A stretch of 44,602 bases of DNA from Clostridium celatum DSM 1785 (GTDB taxonomy: Bacteria > Bacillota > Clostridia > Clostridiales > Clostridiaceae), in contig NZ_KB291613.1 of assembly GCF_000320405.1 (NCBI RefSeq), positions 1-44,602 of the forward strand, written 5' to 3'. Under the pieces are notes generated by a model, which was not told the origin of the DNA, did not search any database, and saw only the letters and a program-made list of their open reading frames with translations. Shown here piece after piece: positions 27,757 to 37,068 of this stretch (position 1 is the first letter of the stretch; the number at the start of each line of letters is the position of its first letter). The translations under genes and the position numbers were made by a program.

Positions 27757-29106
27757 ATGAATAGTAAACATATAGATTTGTTTAATACTTTAATTGAAGC
27801 TTACTATAATGGTAACTTTGATGAAACACTTAATAAAATAATCACATGCCATGAAAAATCCCCACAAGAAACTTTTGCTATAATTACTTCTTTATGTGGC
27901 GTTAATATTGAATTTGATAACAATTATGTTTATAACTTAAAAAAAGCAATTACTAATTATAATGTTAATAAAAAAATAGTTGAAAAATTAGAATGCTCTT
28001 CTGCTAATTGCCAAGCAGATAAACAAAGCATGTACACTTGCCAAAAGGCATGTCCGTTTAATGCAATAAAATTTGATGCTAAAAATAATACAACTTTTAT
28101 CGATAATGATGCTTGTATAGACTGTGGACTTTGTGTTGATTCTTGTAAAAATGGTCGTATACTAGATAAAGTCGAATTTATTCCTATTATGGATCTCATA
28201 AAGAATAACAAAACTGTTATAGCTGCAGTTGCTCCTGCAATTATGGGACAGTTCGGTGATGATGTAACTATGGATCAATTAAGAGCAGCTTTTATAAAGA
28301 TTGGCTTTACAGATATGATTGAAGTGGCCTTTGCCGCTGATATGCTAACAGTTAAAGAAGCAGTAGAATTTAATAAACATGTAAAATCTCCAAATGATTT
28401 AATGATAACTTCTTGTTGTTGCCCAATGTGGGTTGGTATGCTAAAAAAAGTCTATAAAGAACTTCTACCTAACCTATCACCTTCAGTATCCCCAATGATT
28501 GCTGCTGGTAGGGTAATTAAAGAAATTAACAAAGATGCTAATGTAGTATTTATTGGTCCTTGTATTGCTAAAAAGGCTGAAGCAAAAGATAAAGATATTG
28601 CAGGTGCAATAGATTTTGTATTAACCTTTGAAGAAGTCAATGATATTTTTAAAGCCTTCGGATTCCACCCTAGAGATTTAGAAGGAATCCCTACAATTGA
28701 ATATACATCTAAAGGCGGAAGATTATATGCTCGTACTGGTGGAGTATCACTTGCTGTTAAAGAAGCTGTAGAAGAACTTTATCCTTCTAATTTAAAGAAC
28801 TTTAAGGCTGTTCAGGTAGAAGGAGTTAAACAATGTAAGGAAATTCTTAATTTAGCTTTAAAAGGTGAGGCTAACGCTAGTTTTATTGAAGGTATGGGAT
28901 GCATTGGTGGTTGTGTTGGTGGTCCTAAAATTCTTGTTCCTCCATCTCAAGGAAAAACTGCTGTTGATAACTTTGCTTATGACTCTTCAATAAAAGTAGC
29001 TGTTCATAGCAATGTTTTGGATGATATTCTAGAAAAGTTAAATATCACTTCTTTAAAAGACTTTGAAGATCCAAGCAAAATATCTATTTTGGAAAGAGAA
29101 TTTTAA
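27757..29106 (+). CDS. Group B-type [FeFe] hydrogenase
   Basis: This 449-residue protein has a ferredoxin-like domain with two [4Fe-4S] motifs (Cys80, 85, 95, 99 and Cys120, 123, 126, 130). The H-cluster domain follows. Its three loops are TSCCCPMW (Cys220-222), GPCIAKK (Cys269) and EGMGCIGGCVGG (Cys382, Cys386). The extra Cys in TSCCCP and GPC in place of MPC separate it from the classical group A enzyme and match group B, such as CpIII of C. pasteurianum. H2 turnover with ferredoxin is expected. The physiological direction in group B is not settled. GGAGG precedes the start. It is monocistronic, with a 19-bp-arm terminator, divergent from the sensor kinases. Confidence 0.88.
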   Translation: MNSKHIDLFNTLIEAYYNGNFDETLNKIITCHEKSPQETFAIITSLCGVNIEFDNNYVYNLKKAITNYNVNKKIVEKLECSSANCQADKQSMYTCQKACPFNAIKFDAKNNTTFIDNDACIDCGLCVDSCKNGRILDKVEFIPIMDLIKNNKTVIAAVAPAIMGQFGDDVTMDQLRAAFIKIGFTDMIEVAFAADMLTVKEAVEFNKHVKSPNDLMITSCCCPMWVGMLKKVYKELLPNLSPSVSPMIAAGRVIKEINKDANVVFIGPCIAKKAEAKDKDIAGAIDFVLTFEEVNDIFKAFGFHPRDLEGIPTIEYTSKGGRLYARTGGVSLAVKEAVEELYPSNLKNFKAVQVEGVKQCKEILNLALKGEANASFIEGMGCIGGCVGGPKILVPPSQGKTAVDNFAYDSSIKVAVHSNVLDDILEKLNITSLKDFEDPSKISILEREF

Positions 29107-29137
29107 TAAACTTTAACTATTAATTTAAATATAAATT

Positions 29138-29179
29138 AAGAATTGCAAATATCAAATTTGATATTTGCAATTCTTTTAT
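29138..29179 (+). terminator. Intrinsic terminator of the hydrogenase gene
   Basis: Perfect 38-bp palindrome (arms 29138-29156 and 29157-29175) followed by TTTAT. Confidence 0.85.
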
Positions 29180-29311
29180 ATGAAATAAATTTAATCAAAT
29201 GATAGCTTTTATTATTCTATAATCAGTTATTTAAACAATTACTATACTTAAAGCATATATTATATTGATATCCAAAATAAATCCACTACAAAAGATTATG
29301 AGGTAAGAAAT

Positions 29312-30568
29312 ATGAGATTAAAATCACATGATTATTTTCCTTCTAAACCTAATGCAGAATATATTTACACTAATTCAAATAATACTGCTCTAAAATTTAG
29401 TAAGTATGAAGATTTTAATAGTGATTCAAAAATACAATTACGATATAAAAGTAATAAAAGTACTATAATAAACTTATATGAATACGACTCTTTCGGAGTT
29501 AAACAACTATTACTCAAAGAAAATTATACTACTAGAGAAAACTTTTTAAATTCAACGTTACCCTCAAATAATTATCTAATTAAGGAACCTATACTAGTAG
29601 GTACTACTTGGATATTACCTAATGGTAGTACACGAAGTATAACTTCCACTAATTCAGTAGTAAAAACACCTTATAAAATTTTTAAATCATCATTAGAAAT
29701 TACAACAATATCTAAAAATAATTATATGAGCATAGATTATTACGTTGAAAATATTGGTTTAGTAAAGACTATATATTATAGTAAATCTTCAGGTGTACTA
29801 TTTTCTACTTTAGACGATATTATAGAAAATACCCCCTATAGTCAAAATGTAAAATTATATTTTCCCGATAAAAATTTAGACTCAATTTGGTATACTAATA
29901 AAACTATTAACTTCTACACTAATGACATTACAATTATAAATTTTGAAAAAGAATTAAAAAATGCTCCTAATGGATTATTGCCAGTTATAAATTCTAATAC
30001 CATTATTAATGATATTGATTTTGATGAATCTAAAAGTAGCATTAGTATAGATTTTTCTAAAGATATTTTAAAGGATACAAATTCGTTCTATAATACCCTG
30101 TCATTACAATCTATTTGTAATACAATTAAAGATTATTATAATTTAAAAGAAATAACTTTAACTATAAATAAAACTATACCACTTTATCCATTTTACAAAA
30201 ACTCATCTCTCACTACTTTAAATAATATATTAAATAATAATCACCCCCTTCATGAATGGCGTATAAGTCAGTGCAAATTTCCTTTAACTTATATTATAAA
30301 AGACAATGACACACTAATTAAAATAGCAAGGGATTTCGATACAAACTTTGACAAGTTAGCAAAGTTAAATGATATAAAAAATCCTAATATAATTAATAAA
30401 GGTGATATAATTCAAATTTGCTCTTGTGGTATATATAAAATTAAACCACAAGATACTATAGATGAAATATGTAACAAATTTCATTTAACTTATGATGAAA
30501 TACTGAAGTTTAATAAAGTTAATAATTTATCTAACTTATTACCTGGGCAAACCTTAAAGCTTTATTAA
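29312..30568 (+). CDS. GerMN/LysM-domain protein, probably sporulation- or wall-related
   Basis: This 418-residue protein ends in two LysM peptidoglycan-binding repeats (YIIKDNDTLIKIARDFDTNF and YKIKPQDTIDEICNKFHLTY). Before them is a GerMN-like domain (VKLYFPDKNLDSIWY, INDIDFDESKSSISIDFS) of the kind found in spore germination proteins. The N-terminal part (about 1-170) is beta-rich and unrecognised. I see no signal peptide or membrane segment, so it is not an obvious secreted wall protein and may act in the mother cell on the spore, as several LysM coat proteins do. That role is inference. It stands alone between terminators and has a weak GAGGT site. Confidence 0.75.
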   Translation: MRLKSHDYFPSKPNAEYIYTNSNNTALKFSKYEDFNSDSKIQLRYKSNKSTIINLYEYDSFGVKQLLLKENYTTRENFLNSTLPSNNYLIKEPILVGTTWILPNGSTRSITSTNSVVKTPYKIFKSSLEITTISKNNYMSIDYYVENIGLVKTIYYSKSSGVLFSTLDDIIENTPYSQNVKLYFPDKNLDSIWYTNKTINFYTNDITIINFEKELKNAPNGLLPVINSNTIINDIDFDESKSSISIDFSKDILKDTNSFYNTLSLQSICNTIKDYYNLKEITLTINKTIPLYPFYKNSSLTTLNNILNNNHPLHEWRISQCKFPLTYIIKDNDTLIKIARDFDTNFDKLAKLNDIKNPNIINKGDIIQICSCGIYKIKPQDTIDEICNKFHLTYDEILKFNKVNNLSNLLPGQTLKLY

Positions 30569-30583
30569 TTTTTTAGTATTTAT

Positions 30584-30625
30584 AAAAACAGCAAAGGACA
30601 TTAAAAAATTATCCTTTGCTGTTTT
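30584..30625. terminator. Bidirectional terminator between LysM gene and ABC exporter
   Basis: Perfect stem of about 14 bp (30585-30598 and 30612-30625) with A/T runs on both outer sides, between convergent genes. Confidence 0.85.
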
Positions 30626-30633
30626 CAATTTAA

Positions 30634-32484
30634 TTAAGCTTCTTTGTCTTCAAATTGACTATTATATAAATTTGCATAGAAACCATTTCTAGCTAATAAT
30701 TCTTCATGCTTTCCTTGTTCTACTATATCTCCATCCTTCATAACAAGAATAAGATCTGCATCTCTAATTGTAGATAATCTATGAGCAATTATAAAACTTG
30801 TTCTTCCATGCATTAAGTTATCCATAGCTTTTTGTATTAATACTTCAGTTCTTGTATCAACAGAGCTTGTTGCTTCATCAAGTATTAATATCTTAGGATC
30901 GGCAAGTATTGCACGAGCTATAGTTAATAATTGCTTTTGACCTTGTGATACATTACTTGCTTCTTCATTAAGTTCCATATCATATCCATGTGGTAATGTC
31001 TTAATAAAGCTATGAACATGAGCAGCTTTAGCCGCAGCTTTAACTTCTTCATCAGTAGCATCTAATCTACCATAACGTAAGTTATCCATAATAGTTCCAT
31101 TAAATAACCATGTATCTTGAAGAACCATTCCAAACATCTTTCTTAAATCATTTCTTCTAAAGTCTTTAATATTGTGTCCATCTATTAATATAGCTCCATC
31201 ATTAACATCATAGAATCTCATTAAAAGCTTAACCATAGTTGTCTTACCCGCACCTGTTGGTCCAACTATCGCAACTCTTTGTCCTGACTTAATATGAGCC
31301 GTAAAATCATTGATAATAGTCTTTTCTGGATTATATCCAAAATGAACATCCTCAAAATCTACTTTTCCAATTATCTCTTCAGTACTTACTGGATTTTCAA
31401 CATCTAATTCTTCTTCTTCTTCATCTAAAAATTCGAATACTCTTTCTGCTGCAGCTGCAGTTGATTGAAGAACATTTGCTATTTGAGCTGTTTGACTAAT
31501 TGGTTGCATAAATGATCTTATATATTGAACAAATGCTAATATATCACCAACTTCAATAACATTTTTAATAGTAAGCCATCCACCAAGTATTGATACTATT
31601 ACATATCCTAAATTACCAACAAAAGTCATTATAGGCATCATCATACCTGATAAAAATTGTGATTTCCATGCACTATTATAAAGAGTGTCATTAAGTTCAG
31701 TAAATTTTTTAACTTCTCTTTCTTCTGCATTAAAAGCTTTCATTACATTATGACCAGAATAAACTTCTTCAACCTGACCATTAACATACCCTAAATATTC
31801 TTGTTGAGTTTTAAAGTATTTTTGAGATTTTTTAACAACAAGTGTAATTAATGCAGCTGATATTGGAATTATAACTAATGAAGCTATTGTCATTATCCAA
31901 TTTATTGAGAACATCATTATAAGTACACCAATAAGTGTAGTTGCTGCTGTTAACATTTGTGATAAACTTTGATTTAAAGTTTGGCTAACAGTATCAACAT
32001 CGTTTGTAACTCTTGATAACACTTCACCATGTGTTCTAGTATCATAATACTTAAGTGGCATCCTATTAATTTTCTCTGATATTTCTTTTCTCATATTATA
32101 AGATACTTTTTGTGCAACACCTGACATTACCCAACCTTGTATTAATGAGAAAACTACACTAACTAAATATAATCCTACTAAGAATAAAATTATTTCACCT
32201 ATACGAGTAAAATTAATTCCTTCAGCATTGGTAGTTGTAACCTTTTTAACTAGTCCATTAAATATTTCTGTAGTTGCATTTCCTAATATTTTTGGACCTA
32301 CAATTGAAAATGCAGCAGAACCAATAGCAAATATTATAACAATTATTATTGATAAGCTATAAGGCTTCAAATAATTTGCAAGAGTTTTCATAGTCTTTTT
32401 AAAATCTTTAGCCTTTTCGCCGCCTCTTCCCATTCCGCCCATAGGACCTCCACCCATTGGGCCTCTCATTTTATGCTTACTCAT
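30634..32484 (-). CDS. Heterodimeric ABC exporter, canonical-ATPase half
   Basis: This 616-residue half-transporter has an N-terminal Met/Gly-rich cytoplasmic tail, six membrane segments and an NBD. The NBD has Walker A GPTGAGKTT, Walker B ILILDEATSSVD with the catalytic Glu, and switch His in IIAHRLST. Its signature is non-canonical (NVSQGQ), which pairs with the partner's degenerate site. This split is typical of BmrCD/LmrCD/TM287-288-type multidrug exporters. The start overlaps the partner's stop by 8 bp (ATGAGTAA) with AAAGGAGGAG upstream. The divergent MarR regulator suggests drug or toxic-compound export. The substrate is unknown. Confidence 0.9.
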   Translation of the reverse strand: MSKHKMRGPMGGGPMGGMGRGGEKAKDFKKTMKTLANYLKPYSLSIIIVIIFAIGSAAFSIVGPKILGNATTEIFNGLVKKVTTTNAEGINFTRIGEIILFLVGLYLVSVVFSLIQGWVMSGVAQKVSYNMRKEISEKINRMPLKYYDTRTHGEVLSRVTNDVDTVSQTLNQSLSQMLTAATTLIGVLIMMFSINWIMTIASLVIIPISAALITLVVKKSQKYFKTQQEYLGYVNGQVEEVYSGHNVMKAFNAEEREVKKFTELNDTLYNSAWKSQFLSGMMMPIMTFVGNLGYVIVSILGGWLTIKNVIEVGDILAFVQYIRSFMQPISQTAQIANVLQSTAAAAERVFEFLDEEEEELDVENPVSTEEIIGKVDFEDVHFGYNPEKTIINDFTAHIKSGQRVAIVGPTGAGKTTMVKLLMRFYDVNDGAILIDGHNIKDFRRNDLRKMFGMVLQDTWLFNGTIMDNLRYGRLDATDEEVKAAAKAAHVHSFIKTLPHGYDMELNEEASNVSQGQKQLLTIARAILADPKILILDEATSSVDTRTEVLIQKAMDNLMHGRTSFIIAHRLSTIRDADLILVMKDGDIVEQGKHEELLARNGFYANLYNSQFEDKEA

Positions 32485-34738
32485 TTGAAAGCTCCTCCTT
32501 TGAAAGTTGTGATAGAGCTATTTGTTGATAAACTTCACAGTTTTCCATAAGCTCTTTATGAGTTCCTTTACCTACAACCTTACCTTCATCAAGAACTATA
32601 ATTTGATTTGCATTCATTATAGTACTTATTCTTTGAGCAACAATTAAAAGTGTACTTTCTTTTAATTCAGCATTTATTGCTTTTCTAAGCTTAGCATCTG
32701 TTTTAAAGTCTAATGCAGAGAAACTATCATCAAACACAAATATCTCTGGATTTTTAGCCATAGCACGTGCAATTGCTAATCTTTGCTTTTGACCACCAGA
32801 AACATTTGTTCCACCTTGTGCAATTTCTGACTTAAATCCTTCTTCCTTGCTGTTTATAAATTCGCTTGCTTGAGCAATTTCAGAAGCTTTTATCATATCT
32901 TCATCAGTTATATATTCCCCACCATATTTTAAATTGCTTTCAATTGTTCCTGAGAATAAAAGTCCCTTTTGAGGAATAAACCCTATTTTTTCTCTTAAAT
33001 CATGTTGAGATACATTTTTTATATTTACACCATCAATTAATATTTCACCTTCTGTTGCATCATAAAAACGAGGAATTAAATTAATTAATGTTGATTTACC
33101 GCTACCTGTACTACCTATAAATGCTGTAGTTTCTCCTGGAAGAGCTTTAAAACTTACATTACTAATTACATCTTCATCAGCACCTGGATATCTAAATGAA
33201 ACATTTTTAAATTCAATAGTTCCTTTTTCATCGTGATTAAACATTTGTAATTTTTCTGCATCTTTAATAGCTACATCAACACTTAAAACTTCAGATACAC
33301 GTTGAGCAGAAACCATTGCCCTTGGTAATATAACTGAAACCATAGATATCATTAAGAAGGCCATAATTATTTGCATAGTATATTGCATAAATGCCATCAT
33401 CGTACCAACTTGCATAACACCTTCATCAATTCTGTGAGCTCCAACCCATACAATTAATAATGTTATTGCATTCATAATAAACATCATTAATGGCATCATT
33501 GTTGTCATTATTCTATTAACAAAAAGATTTGTTCTTGTTAAATTTTTATTTGCAATTTCGAACTTGTCTTCTTCATACTTTTGAGTGCTAAAAGCACGAA
33601 TAACAAGCATACCAGTTAAACTTTCTCTTGTAACAAGATTTAATCTATCAACAAGTTTTTGCACACTTTTGAATTTTGGCATAGCAAAACTAAATAATAC
33701 AATTACTAAAAGTAATATTGATATTACTGCAACTCCAATTACCCATCCCATTGATGCTCCAGTATTAATAACTTTAATAACTCCTCCAACACCTAATATT
33801 GGTGCATAGAATACAATCCTTAATCCCATTACAACAAGCATAATAATTTGTTGTATATCATTTGTTGTTCTAGTTATAAGAGATGCTGTTGAAAATTTAT
33901 CAAATTCTGTGTTTGAAAAACTGACAACCTTATTAAATACATCTTTTCTTAAATTTCTACCTAATGCAGCACCAACTCTAGATGCTATAAAACTTACAAC
34001 TACTGTGGCAAGCATACTTATTAAAGCTATACCAACCATTTTAACTCCAGCTATAACTACGTAATTAGATTGAAGTCTATTAGTATCTATTCCTATATTT
34101 TTATATTGTAGTTTCACATAAGATGTAGCTGACTGAGTTATCATGCTATCTGGCATAGCTTCTAATTTTTCATCTACACCTGATAATATTTGATCTATTT
34201 GTTCTTGAGGCATCATTTTTAATACTTCAAAAGGATCCATATTGGATAAATCTACTCCATCTGGTACTTGTACCATTTGTGACATCATATCGCCATTATT
34301 AGAAATCCCATTTAATCCTTGTGTTTCTAACATATATACTATAAGCATTGGTTTGCTAAATATATTATTTAATTCTTCTATTTTTTTATCATTTGTACTA
34401 TCCAACTTATAAATATTTTCATTTTCTAAGCTTGGATATTTCTTTAAGTATTTACTATATTCTTCACTACTTAGCGTATCTTTACTAAGTAATGTATAGT
34501 TCTCATCAATAAACTCCTTATCCTTATCACTCATAAAGATAAATAATTTATCAAGCTCAGAAGCTTGAATTACTTTAGGAACAGCATTTTCTACTCCCCC
34601 TTGTTGAATTCCGACATTAACTATATCAGACATATAATCTGGCAATGATAAATCACATATAGCTTGAACAAACAAAAGCAATATCGCAACTATCATATAA
34701 CCAATGAAGGGTTTTAGATGTTTTAATAATTTAAGCAT
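32477..34738 (-). CDS. Heterodimeric ABC exporter, degenerate-ATPase half with large extracellular insertion
   Basis: This 753-residue half-transporter is about 140 residues longer than its partner. A polar insertion of roughly 180 residues lies between TM1 (residues 12-34) and TM2 and would face outside. The NBD has Walker A GSTGSGKST and canonical signature NVSGGQ. The Walker B catalytic Glu is Asp (FVFDDSFSALD) and the switch His is Gln (IVAQRIST), so its own ATP site should hydrolyse poorly. It is the first gene of the exporter operon, with GGAGAGGAG before the ATG, divergent from marR across an operator array. Confidence 0.92.
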   Translation of the reverse strand: MLKLLKHLKPFIGYMIVAILLLFVQAICDLSLPDYMSDIVNVGIQQGGVENAVPKVIQASELDKLFIFMSDKDKEFIDENYTLLSKDTLSSEEYSKYLKKYPSLENENIYKLDSTNDKKIEELNNIFSKPMLIVYMLETQGLNGISNNGDMMSQMVQVPDGVDLSNMDPFEVLKMMPQEQIDQILSGVDEKLEAMPDSMITQSATSYVKLQYKNIGIDTNRLQSNYVVIAGVKMVGIALISMLATVVVSFIASRVGAALGRNLRKDVFNKVVSFSNTEFDKFSTASLITRTTNDIQQIIMLVVMGLRIVFYAPILGVGGVIKVINTGASMGWVIGVAVISILLLVIVLFSFAMPKFKSVQKLVDRLNLVTRESLTGMLVIRAFSTQKYEEDKFEIANKNLTRTNLFVNRIMTTMMPLMMFIMNAITLLIVWVGAHRIDEGVMQVGTMMAFMQYTMQIIMAFLMISMVSVILPRAMVSAQRVSEVLSVDVAIKDAEKLQMFNHDEKGTIEFKNVSFRYPGADEDVISNVSFKALPGETTAFIGSTGSGKSTLINLIPRFYDATEGEILIDGVNIKNVSQHDLREKIGFIPQKGLLFSGTIESNLKYGGEYITDEDMIKASEIAQASEFINSKEEGFKSEIAQGGTNVSGGQKQRLAIARAMAKNPEIFVFDDSFSALDFKTDAKLRKAINAELKESTLLIVAQRISTIMNANQIIVLDEGKVVGKGTHKELMENCEVYQQIALSQLSKEELSNE

Positions 34739-34793
34739 ACGCTCTCCTCTCCTTATTTAAATATTATTAAATTCTAATTTTATAATAATTATA

Positions 34794-34882
34794 TTTTTAT
34801 AACTATTATCTGTCAATAAAGATTTGTAATATTTTTATAATTATTATGTTTTTATAACTGTTATGTTTTTATAATTATAATG
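34794..34882. promoter_or_regulatory. Tandem 17-bp repeat array, candidate MarR operators
   Basis: Three 17-bp copies lie head to tail (34832-34848, 34849-34865, 34866-34882), and a fourth is at 34794-34810. The consensus is TTTTTATAAYTRTTATG. Each contains a small dyad, perfect in copies ATAATTATTAT and ATAACTGTTAT. The array fills the space between the divergent exporter and marR genes and also contains -10-like TATAAT sequences. Confidence 0.6.
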
Positions 34883-34942
34883 TTGTAAAGTTTTTTTTTT
34901 TGAATTATAATGATGTTAAATATAAGTGTAAGGAGCTATATT

Positions 34943-35383
34943 ATGAAAGATTTACAATTAAATAATATATCTGATAACTTGTATATATTATTATTATCTC
35001 TTAATAGACAAATTTTTAATCCTAATGATTTAACAAAAAAATTTAATGTCCCACATTCTCATATAAAAGTATTATTTTATTTAATTCATAATAGTCCTAC
35101 CTCTATTTCTAAAATGGCAAAAGATTTATCTATATCAAAGCCAAATATGACTCCAGTCTTAGATAAACTTGTAAATGATGGACTTGTAAATAGATATTAT
35201 GATCCAAATGATAGAAGAGTCATTAGAATTGAAACGACACCTAAAGCCTGTGAATTCTTAAAATCATGTGAAACACATGTTAAATCTATAGCTACAGAGA
35301 AACTTTTAACTTTAAATGAAGAAGATTTAAATGATTTGTCAAATTCATTAGAGACTATAATTTCAATAATACGTAAATTTTAA
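34943..35383 (+). CDS. MarR-family transcriptional regulator
   Basis: This 146-residue winged-helix regulator carries the MarR signature: ISKMAKDLSISKPNMTPVLD as the recognition helix region and GLVNRYYDPNDRRVIRIE as the wing with the conserved DRR. I chose ATG 34943, with AAGGAG 8 nt upstream. An earlier in-frame ATG at 34910 adds 11 residues before the ribosome binding site. Divergent from a multidrug-type ABC exporter, it most likely represses both through the repeat array and is released by a transported compound. Confidence 0.9.
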   Translation: MKDLQLNNISDNLYILLLSLNRQIFNPNDLTKKFNVPHSHIKVLFYLIHNSPTSISKMAKDLSISKPNMTPVLDKLVNDGLVNRYYDPNDRRVIRIETTPKACEFLKSCETHVKSIATEKLLTLNEEDLNDLSNSLETIISIIRKF

Positions 35384-35442
35384 TTAGTGGTGACAACTAT
35401 TAGGTAACAAGTTATTTAGAAAAATTACAAATTCTTCTTATA

Positions 35443-35487
35443 AAAAAAATAAAATAGGCTGTGCATTCTAATTGCACAGCCTATTTT
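35443..35487. terminator. Bidirectional terminator between marR and purine permease
   Basis: Perfect 15-bp stem (35451-35465 and 35473-35487) with a 7-nt loop. On the minus strand a run of T (complement of 35442-35449) follows. Confidence 0.9.
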
Positions 35488-35504
35488 ATATAAATTCTAT
35501 AATG

Positions 35505-36800
35505 TTATATAAATATAAACTTTAATACAAATACTACTCCAACTATTACAGTTGCAAGACTTATTTCTTTCCACTTACCAGCAAATAATTTTATTAGTAT
35601 ATAAGATACAACTCCAAACACTATACCATCTGATATAGAATATGAAAATGGCATCATTATTATTGTTAAAAATGCTGGAATTGCTTCTGTATAATCTGTT
35701 AAATCAATTTCTTTTATAGTTTCTATCATAAATAATCCCACTATAACTAATACAGATGCAGTTACTGCCGGAGTTATTATTCCAAATAATGGAGATAAGA
35801 ATAATGCTAAAAAGAACATTACTGCTGTAGAAACAGAAGTTAATCCTGTTCTTCCACCTTCTGCTACACCTGCTGCACTTTCAACAAATGTACTAACTGT
35901 ACTTGTTCCAAGGCAAGCTCCTAATGTTGTTCCTATAGCATCAGCAAAAAGTGCTTTTTTAATATTCGGTACCTTTCCATCTTTATCTAACATATTTGCC
36001 TTCGTTGCAACCCCAACTAAAGTTCCTATAGTATCAAACATATCCATAAATAATAATGTAAATAATACTATAACCATATCTATTGAAAATATATTATGCC
36101 ACTCAAATTGCATAAATGTTGATTTAATTGATGGTGGCATACTAACTATTTTTTCTGGTAAATCTATAATTCCCATAGGTATACCGATTATAGCTGTAAT
36201 TATCATTCCTAAGAATAATGCACCTTTAACATTTCTTGCAACTAATATTCCTGTTATAACTATTCCTATAATAGCTAAAAGTCCTGGACCCTTTATTATT
36301 TCTCCTAATGCAACTATAGTTCCCCCATCAGCTGGATGAACTACTACACCTGCTGCTTCTAATCCTAATAATGCTATAAATAATCCTATCCCAACTGAAA
36401 TTGCTTTTTTTATATTAACAGGAATTGAATCTACTATAGCTTCTCTTACGTTAAATATTGTTAATAATATAAATATTATACCTTCTAATAATACTGCTGT
36501 TAAAGCAAACTGATAAGAATAACCCATAGATAAGACTACTGTATATGCAAAAAAAGCATTTAATCCCATCCCTGGCGCTTGTGCAAATGGTAATTTAGCA
36601 TAAAGTCCCATAATTAATGTAGAAATTACTGCTGATAACGCTGTAGCTGTAAATACAGCCCCAGAATCCATTCCTGCCGCCGAAAGAATTGTTGGATTAA
36701 CAATCAATATGTATGCCATTGTCATAAATGTAGTAATTCCAGCTACGATTTCTCTCTTAACATTCGTACCATTTTCAGTAAGCTTAAAAAATTTATCCAT
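35505..36800 (-). CDS. Purine (guanine/hypoxanthine or adenine) permease, AzgA/NCS2-like family
   Basis: This polytopic membrane protein of 431 residues belongs to the AzgA/PbuG purine permease group of the xanthine/uracil permease superfamily. Visible family stretches are REIVAGITTFMTMAYILIVN, FAQAPGMGLNAFFAYTVV, DMFDTIGTLVGVA and GTSTVSTFVESAAGVAEGGR. I chose ATG 36800 with AAAGGTG upstream, since the GTG at 36809 lies within that site. No purine riboswitch is visible in the 200 bp upstream. Exact base specificity (adenine versus guanine/hypoxanthine) cannot be assigned. It is a single-gene unit. Confidence 0.88.
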   Translation of the reverse strand: MDKFFKLTENGTNVKREIVAGITTFMTMAYILIVNPTILSAAGMDSGAVFTATALSAVISTLIMGLYAKLPFAQAPGMGLNAFFAYTVVLSMGYSYQFALTAVLLEGIIFILLTIFNVREAIVDSIPVNIKKAISVGIGLFIALLGLEAAGVVVHPADGGTIVALGEIIKGPGLLAIIGIVITGILVARNVKGALFLGMIITAIIGIPMGIIDLPEKIVSMPPSIKSTFMQFEWHNIFSIDMVIVLFTLLFMDMFDTIGTLVGVATKANMLDKDGKVPNIKKALFADAIGTTLGACLGTSTVSTFVESAAGVAEGGRTGLTSVSTAVMFFLALFLSPLFGIITPAVTASVLVIVGLFMIETIKEIDLTDYTEAIPAFLTIIMMPFSYSISDGIVFGVVSYILIKLFAGKWKEISLATVIVGVVFVLKFIFI

Positions 36801-36993
36801 ATACTTCACCTTTTTCTCTTTCGTTTTTTAGATACTTTTATATAATAACAGAAATATTTAAAATTCCAATACCTTTTACGAACTTTTTTTCACTTTTTTA
36901 AATTTTCATTCAGATATTAAGATAACATATGTATTTTTTATTTTCCTATTAAATACTTTTAATCTTAAATTTATCATTTTATTTAAAATGCTA

Positions 36994-37052
36994 TTTACTT
37001 TTATCATAAAAATAGTATAATACTATTATAATTGAAAATTATTATCATTCGA
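36994..37052 (+). promoter_or_regulatory. znuA promoter with Fur-type operator
   Basis: TTTACT (36994-36999), a 16-nt spacer and TATAAT (37016-37021) are followed by GAAAATTATTATCATTCGA (37034-37052), which matches 13 of 19 positions of the classical Fur box. It lies across the early transcribed region, where the Fur-family repressor of this operon would block transcription. Confidence 0.55.
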
Positions 37053-37068
37053 TTTTAGGAGGACAAGT

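Noticed and set aside
34794..34882. CRISPR array
   Set aside because: The repeats are 17 bp and contiguous with no unique spacers, no cas genes are nearby, and the position fits operators.
36801..36960. Purine riboswitch or PurR box upstream of the purine permease
   Set aside because: No conserved purine aptamer elements are visible. TTTTACGAACTTT at 36874-36886 only weakly resembles a PurR half-box and has no clear partner.
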